Source: Mycobacterium asiaticum (lineage in GTDB: Bacteria > Actinomycetota > Actinomycetes > Mycobacteriales > Mycobacteriaceae). From it: a stretch of 64,000 nucleotides of DNA. Both the position numbers and the translations under genes were made by a program. Where the stretch lies: the NCBI RefSeq assembly GCF_001673635.1, contig NZ_LZMH01000035.1, positions 1 through 64,000 of the forward strand. The letters run 5' to 3'. Under the pieces are notes generated by a model, which was not told where the DNA came from, ran no database searches, and worked only from the letters and a program-made list of their open reading frames with translations. Shown in pieces: positions 35,961-50,010 of this stretch. Position 1 is the stretch's first letter, and the number at the start of each line of letters is the position of its first letter.

Positions 35961-36004
35961 GATACCCCGGGTACTGGGTATTTGCTTTTCCGGTACGGGG
36001 TATC
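35961..36004. promoter_or_regulatory. inverted repeat before monooxygenase
   Basis: Arms GATACCCCG (35961-35969) and CGGGGTATC (35996-36004) are perfect over 9 bp, in the 154-bp gap between tetR and the monooxygenase. It may be a double operator for the TetR protein or an RNA hairpin. The flanking AT-rich CGATATATC could belong to a promoter. Confidence 0.4.
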
Positions 36005-36058
36005 AGCATGTCAGTCGGCACGCGCCGGCCAATATCGGGCACAACAGGAAGACTCACC

Positions 36059-37600
36059 ATGACTGATGTCATCTCACCGGCGGCCGACCAGGCCGAGAAA
36101 CCGCGGGCTTTGCCGAAGCATGCCCGCGTCGTCATCATCGGGACCGGGTTCTCCGGCCTGGGCATGGCGATCGCACTGCAGAAACAGGGCGTGGATTTCA
36201 TCATCTTGGAGAAGGCCGACGACATCGGCGGCACCTGGCGCGACAACAGCTACCCCGGGTGCGCGTGCGACATCCCGTCACACCTGTACTCCTACTCCTT
36301 CGAGCCCAAACCGGACTGGAAGAACCCGTTCTCCTACCAGCCCGAGATCTGGGATTACCTCAAAGGCGTCACCGACAAATACGGGCTGCGTCGCTACGTC
36401 GAGTTCAACTCCCTGGTCGAGCGCGCGTACTGGGATGACGATGAGTACCGCTGGCATGTCTTCACCGCCGACGGGCGCGAATACGTCGCGCAGTTCCTGG
36501 TCTCCGGTGCCGGAGCGCTGCACATCCCGTCGTTCCCGAACATCGAAGGACGCGAGGAATTCGCGGGCCCCGCTTTCCATTCAGCGGAATGGGACCACAG
36601 CGTCGATCTGACCGGCAAACGGGTAGCGATCATCGGCACCGGTGCCAGCGCGATCCAGATCGTGCCCGAGATCGTCGGCGACGTCGCCGAACTGCAGCTC
36701 TACCAGCGCACCCCGCCGTGGGTGGTGCCGCGCTCAAACCCGGAGATCCCGCGACCGGTGCGTTCGGCGATGGAAAACGTCCCTGGCTTGCGGGCACTGG
36801 TGCGCCTGGGCATCTATTGGGCGCAGGAGGCGCTGGCATTCGGCATGACCAAACGCCCTAATGCACTGAAATTCATTGAGGCGTACTGCAAGTGGAACAT
36901 CTGGCGGTCGATCAGGGACCGTGAGCTGCGCAAGAAATTGATCCCGAACTACCGTATCGGCTGCAAGCGCATCCTGAACTCCTCGACCTACTACGCCGCG
37001 CTCGCCAGCCCGAACGCCGAGGTGATCACCGAGGGCATCGAGCGGATCACCCACGACGGAATCGTCACCGCGGACGGCCGCGAACGCGAAGTCGACGTCA
37101 TCGTGTACGCCACCGGCTTCCACGTCACCGATTCCTACACCTACGTCGACATCAAGGGTCAGCACGGCGAGGACCTGGTGGACCGGTGGAACCGCGAGGG
37201 CATCGGCGCCCATCGCGGCGTGACGGTGGCCGACGTGCCGAACTTGTTCTTCCTGCTGGGCCCCAACACCGGCCTGGGGCACAACTCGGTGGTGTTCATG
37301 ATCGAGTCCCAGATCCGCTACGTGGCCGATGCGATCGCCAAGTGCGACAAGATGGGCGCCCAGGCGCTGGCTCCCACCCGCGAGGCGCAGGACCGGTTCA
37401 ACGACGCGCTGCAGGAGCGGCTGACAAGCTCGGTGTGGAACAGCGGCGGTTGCAGCAGTTGGTACCTCGACGAGCACGGCAAGAACACCGTGCTGTGGGG
37501 CGGCTACACCTGGGAGTACTGGCGCGCCACCCGCTCGGTCGACCCCGATGAGTATCAGTTCCTCGGGGTTGGCAAGGGAGCTCGCAAGTCCGTCGCGTAG
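36059..37600 (+). CDS. flavin-containing (Baeyer-Villiger type) monooxygenase
   Basis: 513 residues (Rv3049c family). FAD site VVIIGTGFSGLGMAIAL near residues 23-39, the GGTWRDNSYPGCACDIPSHL signature, NADPH site VAIIGTGASAIQIVPEI, and ATGFHVTD. These enzymes insert oxygen into ketones or oxidise heteroatoms using NADPH. ATG at 36059 has CAGGAAG upstream; a longer upstream frame overlaps tetR and was rejected. Likely regulated by the TetR gene just before it. Confidence 0.92.
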   Translation: MTDVISPAADQAEKPRALPKHARVVIIGTGFSGLGMAIALQKQGVDFIILEKADDIGGTWRDNSYPGCACDIPSHLYSYSFEPKPDWKNPFSYQPEIWDYLKGVTDKYGLRRYVEFNSLVERAYWDDDEYRWHVFTADGREYVAQFLVSGAGALHIPSFPNIEGREEFAGPAFHSAEWDHSVDLTGKRVAIIGTGASAIQIVPEIVGDVAELQLYQRTPPWVVPRSNPEIPRPVRSAMENVPGLRALVRLGIYWAQEALAFGMTKRPNALKFIEAYCKWNIWRSIRDRELRKKLIPNYRIGCKRILNSSTYYAALASPNAEVITEGIERITHDGIVTADGREREVDVIVYATGFHVTDSYTYVDIKGQHGEDLVDRWNREGIGAHRGVTVADVPNLFFLLGPNTGLGHNSVVFMIESQIRYVADAIAKCDKMGAQALAPTREAQDRFNDALQERLTSSVWNSGGCSSWYLDEHGKNTVLWGGYTWEYWRATRSVDPDEYQFLGVGKGARKSVA

Positions 37601-37609
37601 GGGTAGCGC

Positions 37610-38521
37610 TCAGCGCGGAACCCCAACTGCGGCAACCCGACTCGGTGGGGTGGTGCGTGCCTTCCGGGCGATGGAACGCAGGTTGGCTCGCAGGATGCCG
37701 TCCAGCGCCCGATCGGATACCAGGCGGCTGACCCGCACCAGGATGGCGGCGTCGCGACCGACGGTATAGCGGGTCTTGGGCCGCGACGAGGTCACCGCCT
37801 TGGCGATCACCGTTGCGGCGTGTTCGGCCGGCACGCCGACCTCGGTGAACGAGCGGGCTTGTGCCGTAACGGCTTCGATGAGATCACCGTAGCGCGCGAG
37901 TTGGTCACTGGTCATGTCCGCCTGCAACCCCTCGCTGGTGGCGATGCCGCGCTCCGGCATCTTCGTCTTGACCGCGCCGGGCTCGATGACCACCACCTTG
38001 ACACCCAGCCCTGCGACCTCCCGCCGCAAGGCGTCGCTCGCCGCCTCCAGTGCGAACTTCGATCCGGCGTAAGCGCCGTAGGTCGGCAACACCACCTTGC
38101 CGCCGACGGAACTGATGTTGATTACCGTCCCGGAGCTGCTGATCAGCGCGGGCAACAGTGCCTGGGTCATGGCGATGTGCCCGAACAGATTGACCTCGAA
38201 CTGCTTGCGCCACTGGGCAATCGGCAGCGCCTCAACGGGCGCGTTGACGGCAATGCCGGCGTTGTTGATCAGGGCGCGCACGGGACGCGGGTCGCGCGCA
38301 ACCCGCTCGGCGATCGCGGCGATGTGTGAGTCGACGGTGATATCGAGGATGAGCGCTTCGATCCCGTCGGCAACCAGCGCGTCGGCGTCAGCCTCGCGGC
38401 GCACACCGGCGAGCACGTGAAAACCTCGGCGCGCCAGTTCTTTTGCGGTGGCAGCGCCGATGCCGGTGGAGGCGCCGGTCACCACCACAAGCTCATTTCG
38501 GTTGGGTATCGAGGAATTCAT
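37610..38521 (-). CDS. short-chain dehydrogenase/reductase
   Basis: 303 residues. TGASTGIGAATAKEL cofactor loop near residues 15-29, NNAG motif (LINNAGIAVNAP), and YAGSKFA catalytic Tyr/Lys near 149-153. Typical mycobacterial SDR with a basic C-terminus. Substrate unknown. Converges on the monooxygenase (9 bp) and is divergent from a TetR gene with two operator-like palindromes between. Confidence 0.88.
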   Translation of the reverse strand: MNSSIPNRNELVVVTGASTGIGAATAKELARRGFHVLAGVRREADADALVADGIEALILDITVDSHIAAIAERVARDPRPVRALINNAGIAVNAPVEALPIAQWRKQFEVNLFGHIAMTQALLPALISSSGTVINISSVGGKVVLPTYGAYAGSKFALEAASDALRREVAGLGVKVVVIEPGAVKTKMPERGIATSEGLQADMTSDQLARYGDLIEAVTAQARSFTEVGVPAEHAATVIAKAVTSSRPKTRYTVGRDAAILVRVSRLVSDRALDGILRANLRSIARKARTTPPSRVAAVGVPR

Positions 38522-38553
38522 GGTGGTCTCCGTCGAGTCAGTGCGGCATTTGA

Positions 38554-38599
38554 GTTGACGCTGTCATCTCAATCTAGCGGTAATGTTGACGTTGTCAAC
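38554..38599. promoter_or_regulatory. two GTTGAC-N3-GTCAAC-type operators
   Basis: Site 1: GTTGAC-GCT-GTCATC (38554-38568). Site 2: GTTGAC-GTT-GTCAAC (38585-38599, perfect). Their centres are 31 bp apart, three helical turns, between the SDR and its divergent TetR. Probable binding sites of that TetR. Confidence 0.7.
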
Positions 38600-38624
38600 T
38601 CAAAGATCGGCTTATGCTCGGCCG

Positions 38625-39197
38625 GTGAGGACACGGGCGGAAAGCGCGGCGGCCACCCGTCGTTCGCTGCTCGAGGCGGCCGGCGTCCTACTCGACCACG
38701 GGGGGGTGGAGGCGGTGACCCTGCGCGAGGTGGGCGCCCGCAGCGGCGTGTCGCGCTCGGCGGCGTACCGCCACTTCGCCGACAAGGAATCGCTGCTCGG
38801 TGTGCTGGCCACGAACGCGTTGAACGAACTGGCCGACGCGCTGGAGGAGTTGGTCGCCGGCGACGACCCGCCTGCGGCTGCGCTGCGCACCGCGCTGCTG
38901 GCGCTGATCGGCATCGGCCGCGACCGGCCGCACCTGTACCGGCTGATGTTCTCCATGCCGAAGGGTGATCCCACCGCCGCGGCGCAGGCGGGTCAACGCG
39001 CGCAGAGCCTGTTTCTCGACCTGGTCGGTCGTATCGCCGGGACGGACCGGGCGAATCGGTACGGAGCGCTGCTGCTGGCCAGTGCCCACGGCATCGCGGG
39101 CCTGGATCTCAGTGGGCATATGGACCTGGACAAGTGGCACACCGACGCCGACGAACTGGTCGACACGATGATCGCCCTGCTGCCCCGTAAGGGGTAG
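38625..39197 (+). CDS. TetR family regulator of the SDR
   Basis: 190 residues. Helix-turn-helix TLREVGARSGVSRSAAYRHF near residues 32-51, and a C-terminal TetR domain of the WHG type. GTG 38625 was chosen because upstream codons overlap the operator. Probably represses itself and the divergent SDR. This SDR/TetR pair is another insertion before nrdF2 relative to M. tuberculosis. Confidence 0.87.
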   Translation: MRTRAESAAATRRSLLEAAGVLLDHGGVEAVTLREVGARSGVSRSAAYRHFADKESLLGVLATNALNELADALEELVAGDDPPAAALRTALLALIGIGRDRPHLYRLMFSMPKGDPTAAAQAGQRAQSLFLDLVGRIAGTDRANRYGALLLASAHGIAGLDLSGHMDLDKWHTDADELVDTMIALLPRKG

Positions 39198-39212
39198 CCG
39201 CACGACACGCAA

Positions 39213-40286
<1,074 letters not shown>

Positions 40287-40299
40287 AGACCGACGTCAG

Positions 40300-42204
40300 C
40301 TAGGCGCCGCCGCCACCACCGCCTTCGCCGCCGAGAGCAACCGCACCACTGCTGGCGTTGGCGCCGCCCCCGCCGCCGCCCCCGCCGATGCTGGCTTGAC
40401 CCCCGGCGCCGGGAGTGGCGGTGGCGGCCGCAGACGAGCCGCTACCGGCCACACCGTCGTTGCCCCCGCCGCCGATGGTCTGGCCGGTGCCGCCGGCGCC
40501 GCCTGGTCCGCCGGCCGCGTTACCGCTGTTGACGACGGCGTTGCCGCCTTGGCCGCCGCCCCCGCCCGGGTTACCAGGGATCGCGGCGCCGCCGCCGCCA
40601 CCACCGCCCGCGCTGGCGACCCCGGACGGACTGTTGAGGAAGCCGCCGGCACCTCCATCGCCGGAGGTGGCGAAACTACCGGCGGCGATGGCGCCATCGG
40701 ATCCGGCTTGGCCGGAGATGGATACCGCGCCGATCCCCGCGGTGCCGCCGCCGCCACCACCGCCACCTGGGCCCCCAATGACAGCCTGGGAGCCGCCGCC
40801 GCCGGCGCCGCCACCTCCGCTCGCGTGTTGGACGCCGACCGCGGCGGAGGCGGTCCCGCCGCTTCCGCCGTTGCCGCCCCTTCCGGCGCTGCCGCCGCCG
40901 TTACTGAGCCCGCCGGCGCCTCCGCCACCACCGCCGCCGCCGGCGGCCGCGGCTGTGTTCGTGGCGACCACGTTGGCGATGCCGCCATTGCCGCCGCTGC
41001 CGCCGTCACCGCCCACGCTGCCCTGGCCGCCGTGACCGCCGTTGCCGCCGAGTCCGCCGTGAAACACGGCGGTGGCGCTGCCGTTGGAGTTGCTGTCGCC
41101 GCCGTTGCCGCCGAGTCCGCCGTGACCGCCGCCGCCGCCGACACTATTGCCGCCCTGGCCGCCGTCGCCGCCCGTGCCGGCGGTGCCGAAGGCCACGGCG
41201 CCCGCGCCGCCGCCCTTGCCGCCGGTGCCGCCGGTGCCGCCGGTGCCTGCAGCGCCCGCGTTGGCGCCGGAGCCGCCCGCGTTGCCGCCGGCGCCCGCGT
41301 CTCCGCCGTTGCCGCCGGTGCCACCATGGCCGCCGCCGGAACCGCTGTCGGCGTTGCCGATTCCGCCCTGGCCGCCCTGGCCGCCACCACCGCCTTGGCC
41401 GCCGTCGCCGGCACGGCCGAACAAAGGTGACCCCTGGCCCCCGGCGCCCCCGGCACCGCCGTTGCCGCCGTTGCCCCCGTTGGTGCCGTTGGGCGAACTG
41501 GTGGGGGTTACTCCGGCCCCGCCCATCCCGCCGTTGCCGCCGAGACCGCCGGCGCCGCCGTTGCCGTAGATCAGCCCGCCATTACCGCCGGCCCCGCCGG
41601 CACCCCCGAAACCACCGATGCCGCCCTTGGTGCCGCCGCCAATCGTCGAGCCGGTGCTGCCGGTGATGCCAGTACCACCAGCACCGCCCTGCCCGCCGTT
41701 GCCGAACAGGAAGGCGTTACCGCCCCTGCCACCGGGCTGCCCGGCCGCACCGGAGCCGCCGTCGCCGCCGTCTCCCCAGAGAATGCCGCCGGGGCCGCCG
41801 TTCTGCCCGGTCCCGGGTGCCCCGTTGCTGCCCTTGCCGATCAGAGGTGTCCCGAACAGCAAGTTCGTGGGCGCATTGATCACAGCCAGCACGCCATCTT
41901 CGAATGTCTGCAACGGCGAAACAGCGGCCGCATCGGCGCCCGCGTAGAGCAGTCCCGCTTGCCGCAACGCCTGGACGAACTGGGCCTCGAACGCCGCCGC
42001 TTGCGCACTGAAGGCTTGATACGCCTGACCATGACTGGAAAAAAGCGACGCGATCGCGGTTGACACCTCGTCCCCGGCGGCGGCTGCCAGTGCGGTGGTC
42101 GAAGTCGAGACGGCCGCGGTGGCCGCGCTCAACGACGAGCCGATGTCCGCTACGTCGGCCGCGGCCGCCGTCAGCATCTCCGGGACTGCCGATACGTAGG
42201 ACAT
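40300..42204 (-). CDS. PE_PGRS family protein
   Basis: 634 residues. A complete PE domain (about 1-95: [20 protein letters not shown] at the start) is followed by a GRPLI-like linker ([19 protein letters not shown]) and a Gly-Gly-X PGRS region ending in GGGGGA. ATG at 42204 has AGGGCGGCG upstream. ESX-5-dependent surface protein; specific function unknown. Convergent with nrdF2 (13 bp). Confidence 0.95.
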   Translation of the reverse strand: MSYVSAVPEMLTAAAADVADIGSSLSAATAAVSTSTTALAAAAGDEVSTAIASLFSSHGQAYQAFSAQAAAFEAQFVQALRQAGLLYAGADAAAVSPLQTFEDGVLAVINAPTNLLFGTPLIGKGSNGAPGTGQNGGPGGILWGDGGDGGSGAAGQPGGRGGNAFLFGNGGQGGAGGTGITGSTGSTIGGGTKGGIGGFGGAGGAGGNGGLIYGNGGAGGLGGNGGMGGAGVTPTSSPNGTNGGNGGNGGAGGAGGQGSPLFGRAGDGGQGGGGGQGGQGGIGNADSGSGGGHGGTGGNGGDAGAGGNAGGSGANAGAAGTGGTGGTGGKGGGAGAVAFGTAGTGGDGGQGGNSVGGGGGHGGLGGNGGDSNSNGSATAVFHGGLGGNGGHGGQGSVGGDGGSGGNGGIANVVATNTAAAAGGGGGGGGAGGLSNGGGSAGRGGNGGSGGTASAAVGVQHASGGGGAGGGGSQAVIGGPGGGGGGGGTAGIGAVSISGQAGSDGAIAAGSFATSGDGGAGGFLNSPSGVASAGGGGGGGAAIPGNPGGGGGQGGNAVVNSGNAAGGPGGAGGTGQTIGGGGNDGVAGSGSSAAATATPGAGGQASIGGGGGGGGANASSGAVALGGEGGGGGGA

Positions 42205-42462
42205 CGCCGCCCTCCAACCCGGTCAACGACCATCGGGACACACCCACGAATAGTGTGAGAATCGTGTGAGGATTGTATGCCTACAAAGGCAGCAGAATTT
42301 CGTTTTTCGGACCATTAATTTTCGCCCGGTGAAGCGAATTGATGGTCAACGAGGCGCCGCCGGCCCAGCCCGCGGAGACGGCGGCGTGAACGGCGTATGA
42401 ATACTGCGAAGGTTGTCGCCGCGCTGTGGCGCAGCGAAGCGCCTGCCGTGACACTGGGGTGC

Positions 42463-42828
42463 GTGACCGCGTCCGCTGCCAAGAGCGTTTCGGTGTCCGC
42501 ATTCTGCGCGTCGGTGTTGCGATGGTTGCGCGCCGGCTATCCCGAAGGCGTGCCAGGGCCGGACCGGATGCCGCTGCTGGCCCTGCTGCGCAACACTCCG
42601 CTGACCGAGGAGCAGATCAGGCAGGTGGTGCGTGACATCACCGCCGAGGGCTCACCCGCCACGGTCGACGGGGTGATCGACCGTGACGAGATCGCCGAGT
42701 TCATCTCCGAGGTGACCCACTACGACGCGGGTCCGGAGAACATTGCGCGGGTCGCCGGCGTCCTGGCCGCGGCCGGGTGGCCGCTGGCCGGCATCGACGC
42801 CGACGACGCGCCTCCGTCACAGGGTTGA
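42463..42828 (+). CDS. DUF3349 family protein
   Basis: About 121 residues with the DUF3349 pattern [34 protein letters not shown] and ITxxxP-like [11 protein letters not shown] (Rv3046c family). Small cytoplasmic helical protein of unknown function. GTG 42463 is preferred by family length; the frame is open from 42397. The 3' end overlaps adhC convergently by 12 bp. Confidence 0.82.
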   Translation: MTASAAKSVSVSAFCASVLRWLRAGYPEGVPGPDRMPLLALLRNTPLTEEQIRQVVRDITAEGSPATVDGVIDRDEIAEFISEVTHYDAGPENIARVAGVLAAAGWPLAGIDADDAPPSQG

Positions 42829-43857
42829 GATGTCGATCACGAACCGGTACCGCACGTCGCTGGCCAGCACGCGCTCGTAGGCCTCGTTGACGTAGTCGGC
42901 TTCGATGACCTCGATTTCCGGCGTCACATTGTGCTCGGCGCAGAAGTCGAGCATCTCCTGGGTCTCGGCGATGCCGCCGATGTTCGACCCGGACAGGCTG
43001 CGTCGCGCCAGCGCCAGCCCGAACGCCGGCACCTCCATCGGGTGCTCGGGAATGCCGAGTTCGACCATGGTGCCGTCGACGTCGAGAAGGTTCAGGTACT
43101 GGCCGAGGTCGAGGTTGGCCGACACGGTGTTCAGGATCAGATCGAAACTGCCCCGCAGTTCCTTGAAGGTGGCCGGATCCGAGGTCGCGTAGTAATTGCT
43201 TGCGCCCAAACGCAATCCGTCTTCCATTTTCTTCAGCGACTGCGACAGCACGCTAACCTGGCAGCCCATCGCCGCGCCCAGCTTCACGCCCATGTGGCCC
43301 AGACCGCCCAGGCCGATGATTGCCAGCCGGGTGTCCTTTCCGGCCTTCCAGTGCCGCAGCGGCGAGAACAACGTGATGCCCGCGCACAACAGCGGCGCGG
43401 CGGCGTCCAACGGCAACGATTCGGGGATGCGCACGACGAAGTTCTCGTCGACGACGACCGCCTGGCTGTAACCGCCCTGGGTGGAGGTGCCGTCCTTGTC
43501 GATGGAGTTGTAGGTGAACGTCGCGCCGTTCTTGCAGTACTGCTCCAGACCGGCCTCGCAGCTGCTGCACCGGCCACACGAGTTGACCATGCAGCCGACG
43601 CCGACGTGGTCACCGACCTTGTGCTTGGTCACCTCCGAGCCGACCGCGCTCACCACACCGGCAATCTCGTGGCCCGGGACGACGGGGTAGTTCGGTACGC
43701 CCCATTCGGCCTTGACGGTGTGGATGTCGGAGTGACAGATGCCGGCGAACTTGATGTCGATGGCCACGTCGTGGGGGCCGGGTTCGCGGCGTTCGATTGT
43801 GGTCTTGGTCAGCGGTTCGGTCGCCGACGTGGCGGCGTAAGCGTTGACGGTGCTCAT
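42817..43857 (-). CDS. adhC: zinc-dependent alcohol dehydrogenase AdhC
   Basis: 346 residues (Rv3045). Catalytic zinc ligand motif GICHSDIH and GHEIAGVV, structural zinc Cys cluster [15 protein letters not shown], and NADP Rossmann motif GLGGLGHMG. This is a cinnamyl-alcohol-type NADPH-dependent aldehyde reductase, and the mycobacterial homologue acts on aromatic and fatty aldehydes. Downstream of fecB on the same strand with an 89-bp gap carrying palindromes. Confidence 0.94.
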   Translation of the reverse strand: MSTVNAYAATSATEPLTKTTIERREPGPHDVAIDIKFAGICHSDIHTVKAEWGVPNYPVVPGHEIAGVVSAVGSEVTKHKVGDHVGVGCMVNSCGRCSSCEAGLEQYCKNGATFTYNSIDKDGTSTQGGYSQAVVVDENFVVRIPESLPLDAAAPLLCAGITLFSPLRHWKAGKDTRLAIIGLGGLGHMGVKLGAAMGCQVSVLSQSLKKMEDGLRLGASNYYATSDPATFKELRGSFDLILNTVSANLDLGQYLNLLDVDGTMVELGIPEHPMEVPAFGLALARRSLSGSNIGGIAETQEMLDFCAEHNVTPEIEVIEADYVNEAYERVLASDVRYRFVIDISTL

Positions 43858-43895
43858 TTACGTATCCCTCTTCGGTCGCGTGTACTACAAGAAAG

Positions 43896-43917
43896 CTTAG
43901 CTAAGGTAATGGTTACC
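43896..43917. promoter_or_regulatory. two adjacent palindromes upstream of adhC
   Basis: CTTAGCTAAG (perfect, about 43896-43905) abuts GGTAA-TGG-TTACC (43905-43917), 38-60 bp before the adhC start. Probably a regulatory site. It resembles an IdeR box only loosely. Confidence 0.3.
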
Positions 43918-43946
43918 GGCCAGCTGCGGGCTGGTGGGCACCGTCA

Positions 43947-45020
43947 CTAGTTGATCGGCGCGCTGATCCAGCCGACATCGGTCAACACGCCGCGGGCGGC
44001 GATTAATCCCTGGCCGGTTTGCCAGATTTCGTCGTTGACCACGAAGATCCGGTTGTCGCGGTTGGCGCCGAGTTTGCGCCAGGGCCCGCTGTCCAGCACC
44101 GTCGCCGCTCGGTCGGCGGCCGCGGGGGAGGCACAGGACACATAGATGATGTCGGCGTCGGCGGCGGAGAAGTCCGCGTCCTTGGCCAGGTCGGCGTCGG
44201 TTGCGCCGATCTCGATGTACGGCTTGTCGGTGAACCGCTGCGACGCCGGCCGGTCCACTCCGACGGCCGCCAGCACGCTGGCCGGGAAGTTATTGGCTCC
44301 GTACACCCGCAGGGTGCTGTTGGTCAGCTGGACCACCGAGACCTGAAAGTGGGCCGCGTCGTGCTTGGCCCCTACCTCGGTCGCGCGCTGGGAAAACCCG
44401 CTGAGTAGGGCGTCGGAAGCGCCGCCGCGGGCCGTCGCCCCTCCCACCCCGCGCAGGTTGTCCTGCCAGGCCGCGCCCGGGGCCGCGGTGAACACCGTCG
44501 GCGCGATCGCCGCCAGCTGCGGGTAGAGCGTCGGGGTCAGCGCCACGGAACCCAGGATCAGGTCCGGTCGGGCCGCCGCGATCGCGTTCAGATCCGGAGC
44601 GGTGCGAGATCCCACGCCGGGCACGTCGTGAATCACCTTGCCGAGGTAGGACGGCTGGCTCGACCCGTCGGCCAGCGCGGCCCCGACCACCCGCGACTGC
44701 AGGCCGAGCGCGCACAGCGCGTCGAGTTGGTCGCCGGAGAGCACCACAATCCGCTGCGGATCGGCGGGCACCTGCGCAACGTCCGGGGTGACGCCGGGGG
44801 CGTTGCGCGCCGGTCGGGTGGGTGGGCCAGGATCGGGCGCGGCCGGTTCCCGCCCGCATGACTCCTCGGGTTTGCGGTCGTTACCCAGCACGCCGGCGCC
44901 GGCAATCTGGGTGGTCGGGGTTACCAGGGTGGACGAGGGCCCCGTTTTGCCGGAACCGCAAGCGCTGCACGTCAGTACCAGCGCGGCGGCCACGCTGAGA
45001 ATCAGACCGCCGGATCGCAC
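43947..45020 (-). CDS. fecB: FecB-like periplasmic iron/heme-binding lipoprotein
   Basis: 357 residues (Rv3044, 359). N-terminal signal peptide with a Cys near the end (LVLTCSAC), then TPTTQIAGAGVLGNDRKP and two-lobe periplasmic-binding-protein sequence (RIVVLSGDQLDALCALGLQS, ADIIYVSCASPAAA). Family members bind ferric siderophore or heme and are tied to cell-envelope integrity. GTG 45020 was chosen at the signal peptide; the longer frame lacks support. Divergent from ctaD. Confidence 0.92.
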   Translation of the reverse strand: MRSGGLILSVAAALVLTCSACGSGKTGPSSTLVTPTTQIAGAGVLGNDRKPEESCGREPAAPDPGPPTRPARNAPGVTPDVAQVPADPQRIVVLSGDQLDALCALGLQSRVVGAALADGSSQPSYLGKVIHDVPGVGSRTAPDLNAIAAARPDLILGSVALTPTLYPQLAAIAPTVFTAAPGAAWQDNLRGVGGATARGGASDALLSGFSQRATEVGAKHDAAHFQVSVVQLTNSTLRVYGANNFPASVLAAVGVDRPASQRFTDKPYIEIGATDADLAKDADFSAADADIIYVSCASPAAADRAATVLDSGPWRKLGANRDNRIFVVNDEIWQTGQGLIAARGVLTDVGWISAPIN

Positions 45021-45152
45021 ACGGTCGACGTTAACATCCGGCCAGCTCAAGGCTGGTGAAGCGGGCCTGGGCGCCCACCCCTGTTGCTGCGGGGGTCCGC
45101 TGGTCCGGCACAATTACGACAGTTTGTAGGACCAGACCTTCCGCCGACCTGA

Positions 45153-48230
<3,078 letters not shown>

Positions 48231-48231
48231 C

Positions 48232-48291
48232 GCGAGCAGACGCGAAAGCCCCCGCACGCACGGCGTGTCGGGGGCTTTCGCGTCTGCTCGC
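48232..48291. repeat. hairpin repeat element, copy 3
   Basis: Perfect 22-bp arms (48232-48253 and 48270-48291) around a 16-base loop GCACGCACGGCGTGTC. It is the reverse complement of copy 2 at 56 of 60 positions. Stem position 13/48 is A-T in copy 2 and G-C here, a compensatory change. It sits between co-oriented serB2 and the ABC gene, so it is not only a convergent-gene terminator. Confidence 0.88.
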
Positions 48292-48339
48292 CAGTGGGCC
48301 GGTACCCCCCGCTCGCGAGTGATACGGCACGATGGTCGG

Positions 48340-49182
48340 GTGGTTGAACCAGGCTCTCTCGAGGCCGATCCAGACCTGCTGATCGACTTCCGAAACGTCT
48401 CGCTCCGCCGCGGCGGACGCACCCTGGTGGGCCCGCTGGACTGGGCCGTGGAACTCGACGAACGCTGGGTGATCATCGGTCCCAACGGGGCCGGCAAGAC
48501 ATCTCTGCTGCGCATCGCCGCGGCCTCCGAACACCCGTCCTCGGGTGTCGCCTTCGTGCTGGGGGAGCGGCTGGGCCGGGTCGACATCGCCGAACTGCGG
48601 TCCCGCATCGGACTGAGCTCCTCGGCGCTCGCGCAGCGAGTGCCCGGCGACGAGCTGGTGCGGGATCTGGTTGTCTCGGCCGGTTATTCGGTGCTGGGCC
48701 GGTGGCGCGAGCGCTACGAGGACATCGACTACCGCCGAGCGGTCGACATGCTGGAAAGCCTCGGTGCCGAGCACCTGGCCGACCGCACCTACGGCACCCT
48801 GTCCGAGGGTGAGCGCAAGCGGGTGCTGATCGCCCGCGCGTTGATGACCGACCCGGAATTGCTGCTGCTCGACGAACCCGCCGCCGGCCTGGACCTGGGT
48901 GGCCGGGAGGAACTGGTGGCGCGGCTGGCCGACCTGGCCGCCGACCCCGACGCCCCGGCGCTGGTGCTGGTCACCCACCACGTCGAAGAGGTACCGCCCG
49001 GATTCAGCCATTGCCTGCTGCTGTCGGAGGCCAAGGTGGTGGCCTCGGGTCTGCTGCCCGACGTGCTGACCGCCGAGAACCTCTCGACGGCGTTCGGGCA
49101 GCGGATCGCGCTGGACGTCGTCGACGGCCGATACTTCGCGCGGCGGGTGCGCAGCCGCGCCGCTCACCGGAGGCAGGCATGA
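48340..49182 (+). CDS. ABC transporter ATP-binding protein
   Basis: 280 residues (Rv3041c family). Walker A GPNGAGKTS near residue 46, signature LSEGERKRV, Walker B LLLLDEPAAGLD, and H-loop THHVEE. No permease adjacent. The ATP subunit may serve an unlinked transporter or a non-transport role. GTG 48340 was chosen because the upstream frame runs into the hairpin repeat. ATGA overlap with the Nudix gene. Confidence 0.92.
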   Translation: MVEPGSLEADPDLLIDFRNVSLRRGGRTLVGPLDWAVELDERWVIIGPNGAGKTSLLRIAAASEHPSSGVAFVLGERLGRVDIAELRSRIGLSSSALAQRVPGDELVRDLVVSAGYSVLGRWRERYEDIDYRRAVDMLESLGAEHLADRTYGTLSEGERKRVLIARALMTDPELLLLDEPAAGLDLGGREELVARLADLAADPDAPALVLVTHHVEEVPPGFSHCLLLSEAKVVASGLLPDVLTAENLSTAFGQRIALDVVDGRYFARRVRSRAAHRRQA

Positions 49183-49997
49183 ACAGCACCGAAGTGCCCC
49201 TGACACCACGTCCGGCTGCGACCGTGATGCTGGTGCGCGACACCCCGTCGGGCATCGCGCTGTTCTTGATGCGCCGCCACTCCCGGATGGAGTTCGCGCC
49301 CGGGGTGATCGTGTTCCCCGGCGGCGGCGTCGACGACCGGGACCGCAACGCGGATATCGCGTGGGCCGGGCCGCCGCCGCAGTGGTGGGCGCAGCGGTTC
49401 GGCATCGAGACCGAGCTGGCCACCGCGCTGGTCTGCGCCGCGGCGCGGGAAACCTTCGAGGAGTCCGGGGTGCTGTTCGCCGGACCGGCCGATGACCCGG
49501 ACAGCATCGTCGGCGACGCGTCGGTATATGGCGATGCCCGCCGCGCACTGGCCGATCACACGTTGTCCTTCGCCGACTTCCTGCAGACCGAGAAACTGGT
49601 GTTGCGCGCCGACCTGCTGCGCCCGTGGGCGAACTGGGTCACCCCGGAGGCCGAACGCACCCGCCGCTACGACACCTATTTCTTCGTCGGGGCGCTGCCG
49701 GAGGGCCAGCGGGCCGACGGCGACAACACCGAATCCGACCGGTCCGGTTGGGCGTTGCCGCAAGATGCCATCGACGATTTCGAGGCCGGGCGCAACGTCC
49801 TGCTGCCGCCGACCTGGACCCAGCTGGACTCGCTGGTGGGACGCACGGTCGCCGACGTGATGGCCGTCGAGCGCCAGATCGCGCCGGTGCAGCCGATCCT
49901 GGAGAAGCGCGGCGACAACTGGGTGTTCGAGTTCTTCGATTCGGACCGCTACCACCGTGCGCGGGAAGCGGGTGGCGCGATGGAGTGGCCGCTATGA
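49179..49997 (+). CDS. Nudix hydrolase
   Basis: 272 residues (Rv3040c family). [15 protein letters not shown] opens the fold, and the Nudix core [11 protein letters not shown] follows after a longer insertion than in canonical boxes, as in the CoA-pyrophosphatase/NUDT19-like group. Substrate probably a CoA derivative or other nucleoside diphosphate compound (inference). Coupled to the ABC gene by ATGA and close to echA17. Confidence 0.9.
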   Translation: MNSTEVPLTPRPAATVMLVRDTPSGIALFLMRRHSRMEFAPGVIVFPGGGVDDRDRNADIAWAGPPPQWWAQRFGIETELATALVCAAARETFEESGVLFAGPADDPDSIVGDASVYGDARRALADHTLSFADFLQTEKLVLRADLLRPWANWVTPEAERTRRYDTYFFVGALPEGQRADGDNTESDRSGWALPQDAIDDFEAGRNVLLPPTWTQLDSLVGRTVADVMAVERQIAPVQPILEKRGDNWVFEFFDSDRYHRAREAGGAMEWPL

Positions 49998-50010
49998 ACC
50001 CGAGTGCGAC

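Noticed and set aside
40396..41947. Long plus-strand ORFs antisense to the second PE_PGRS gene
   Set aside because: Low-complexity Ala/Pro/Gly shadows of the PGRS repeats; the PE domain fixes the minus strand as coding.
43896..43917. IdeR (iron box) upstream of adhC
   Set aside because: Only loosely resembles the 19-bp TTAGGTTAG-type consensus; kept as an unassigned palindrome.
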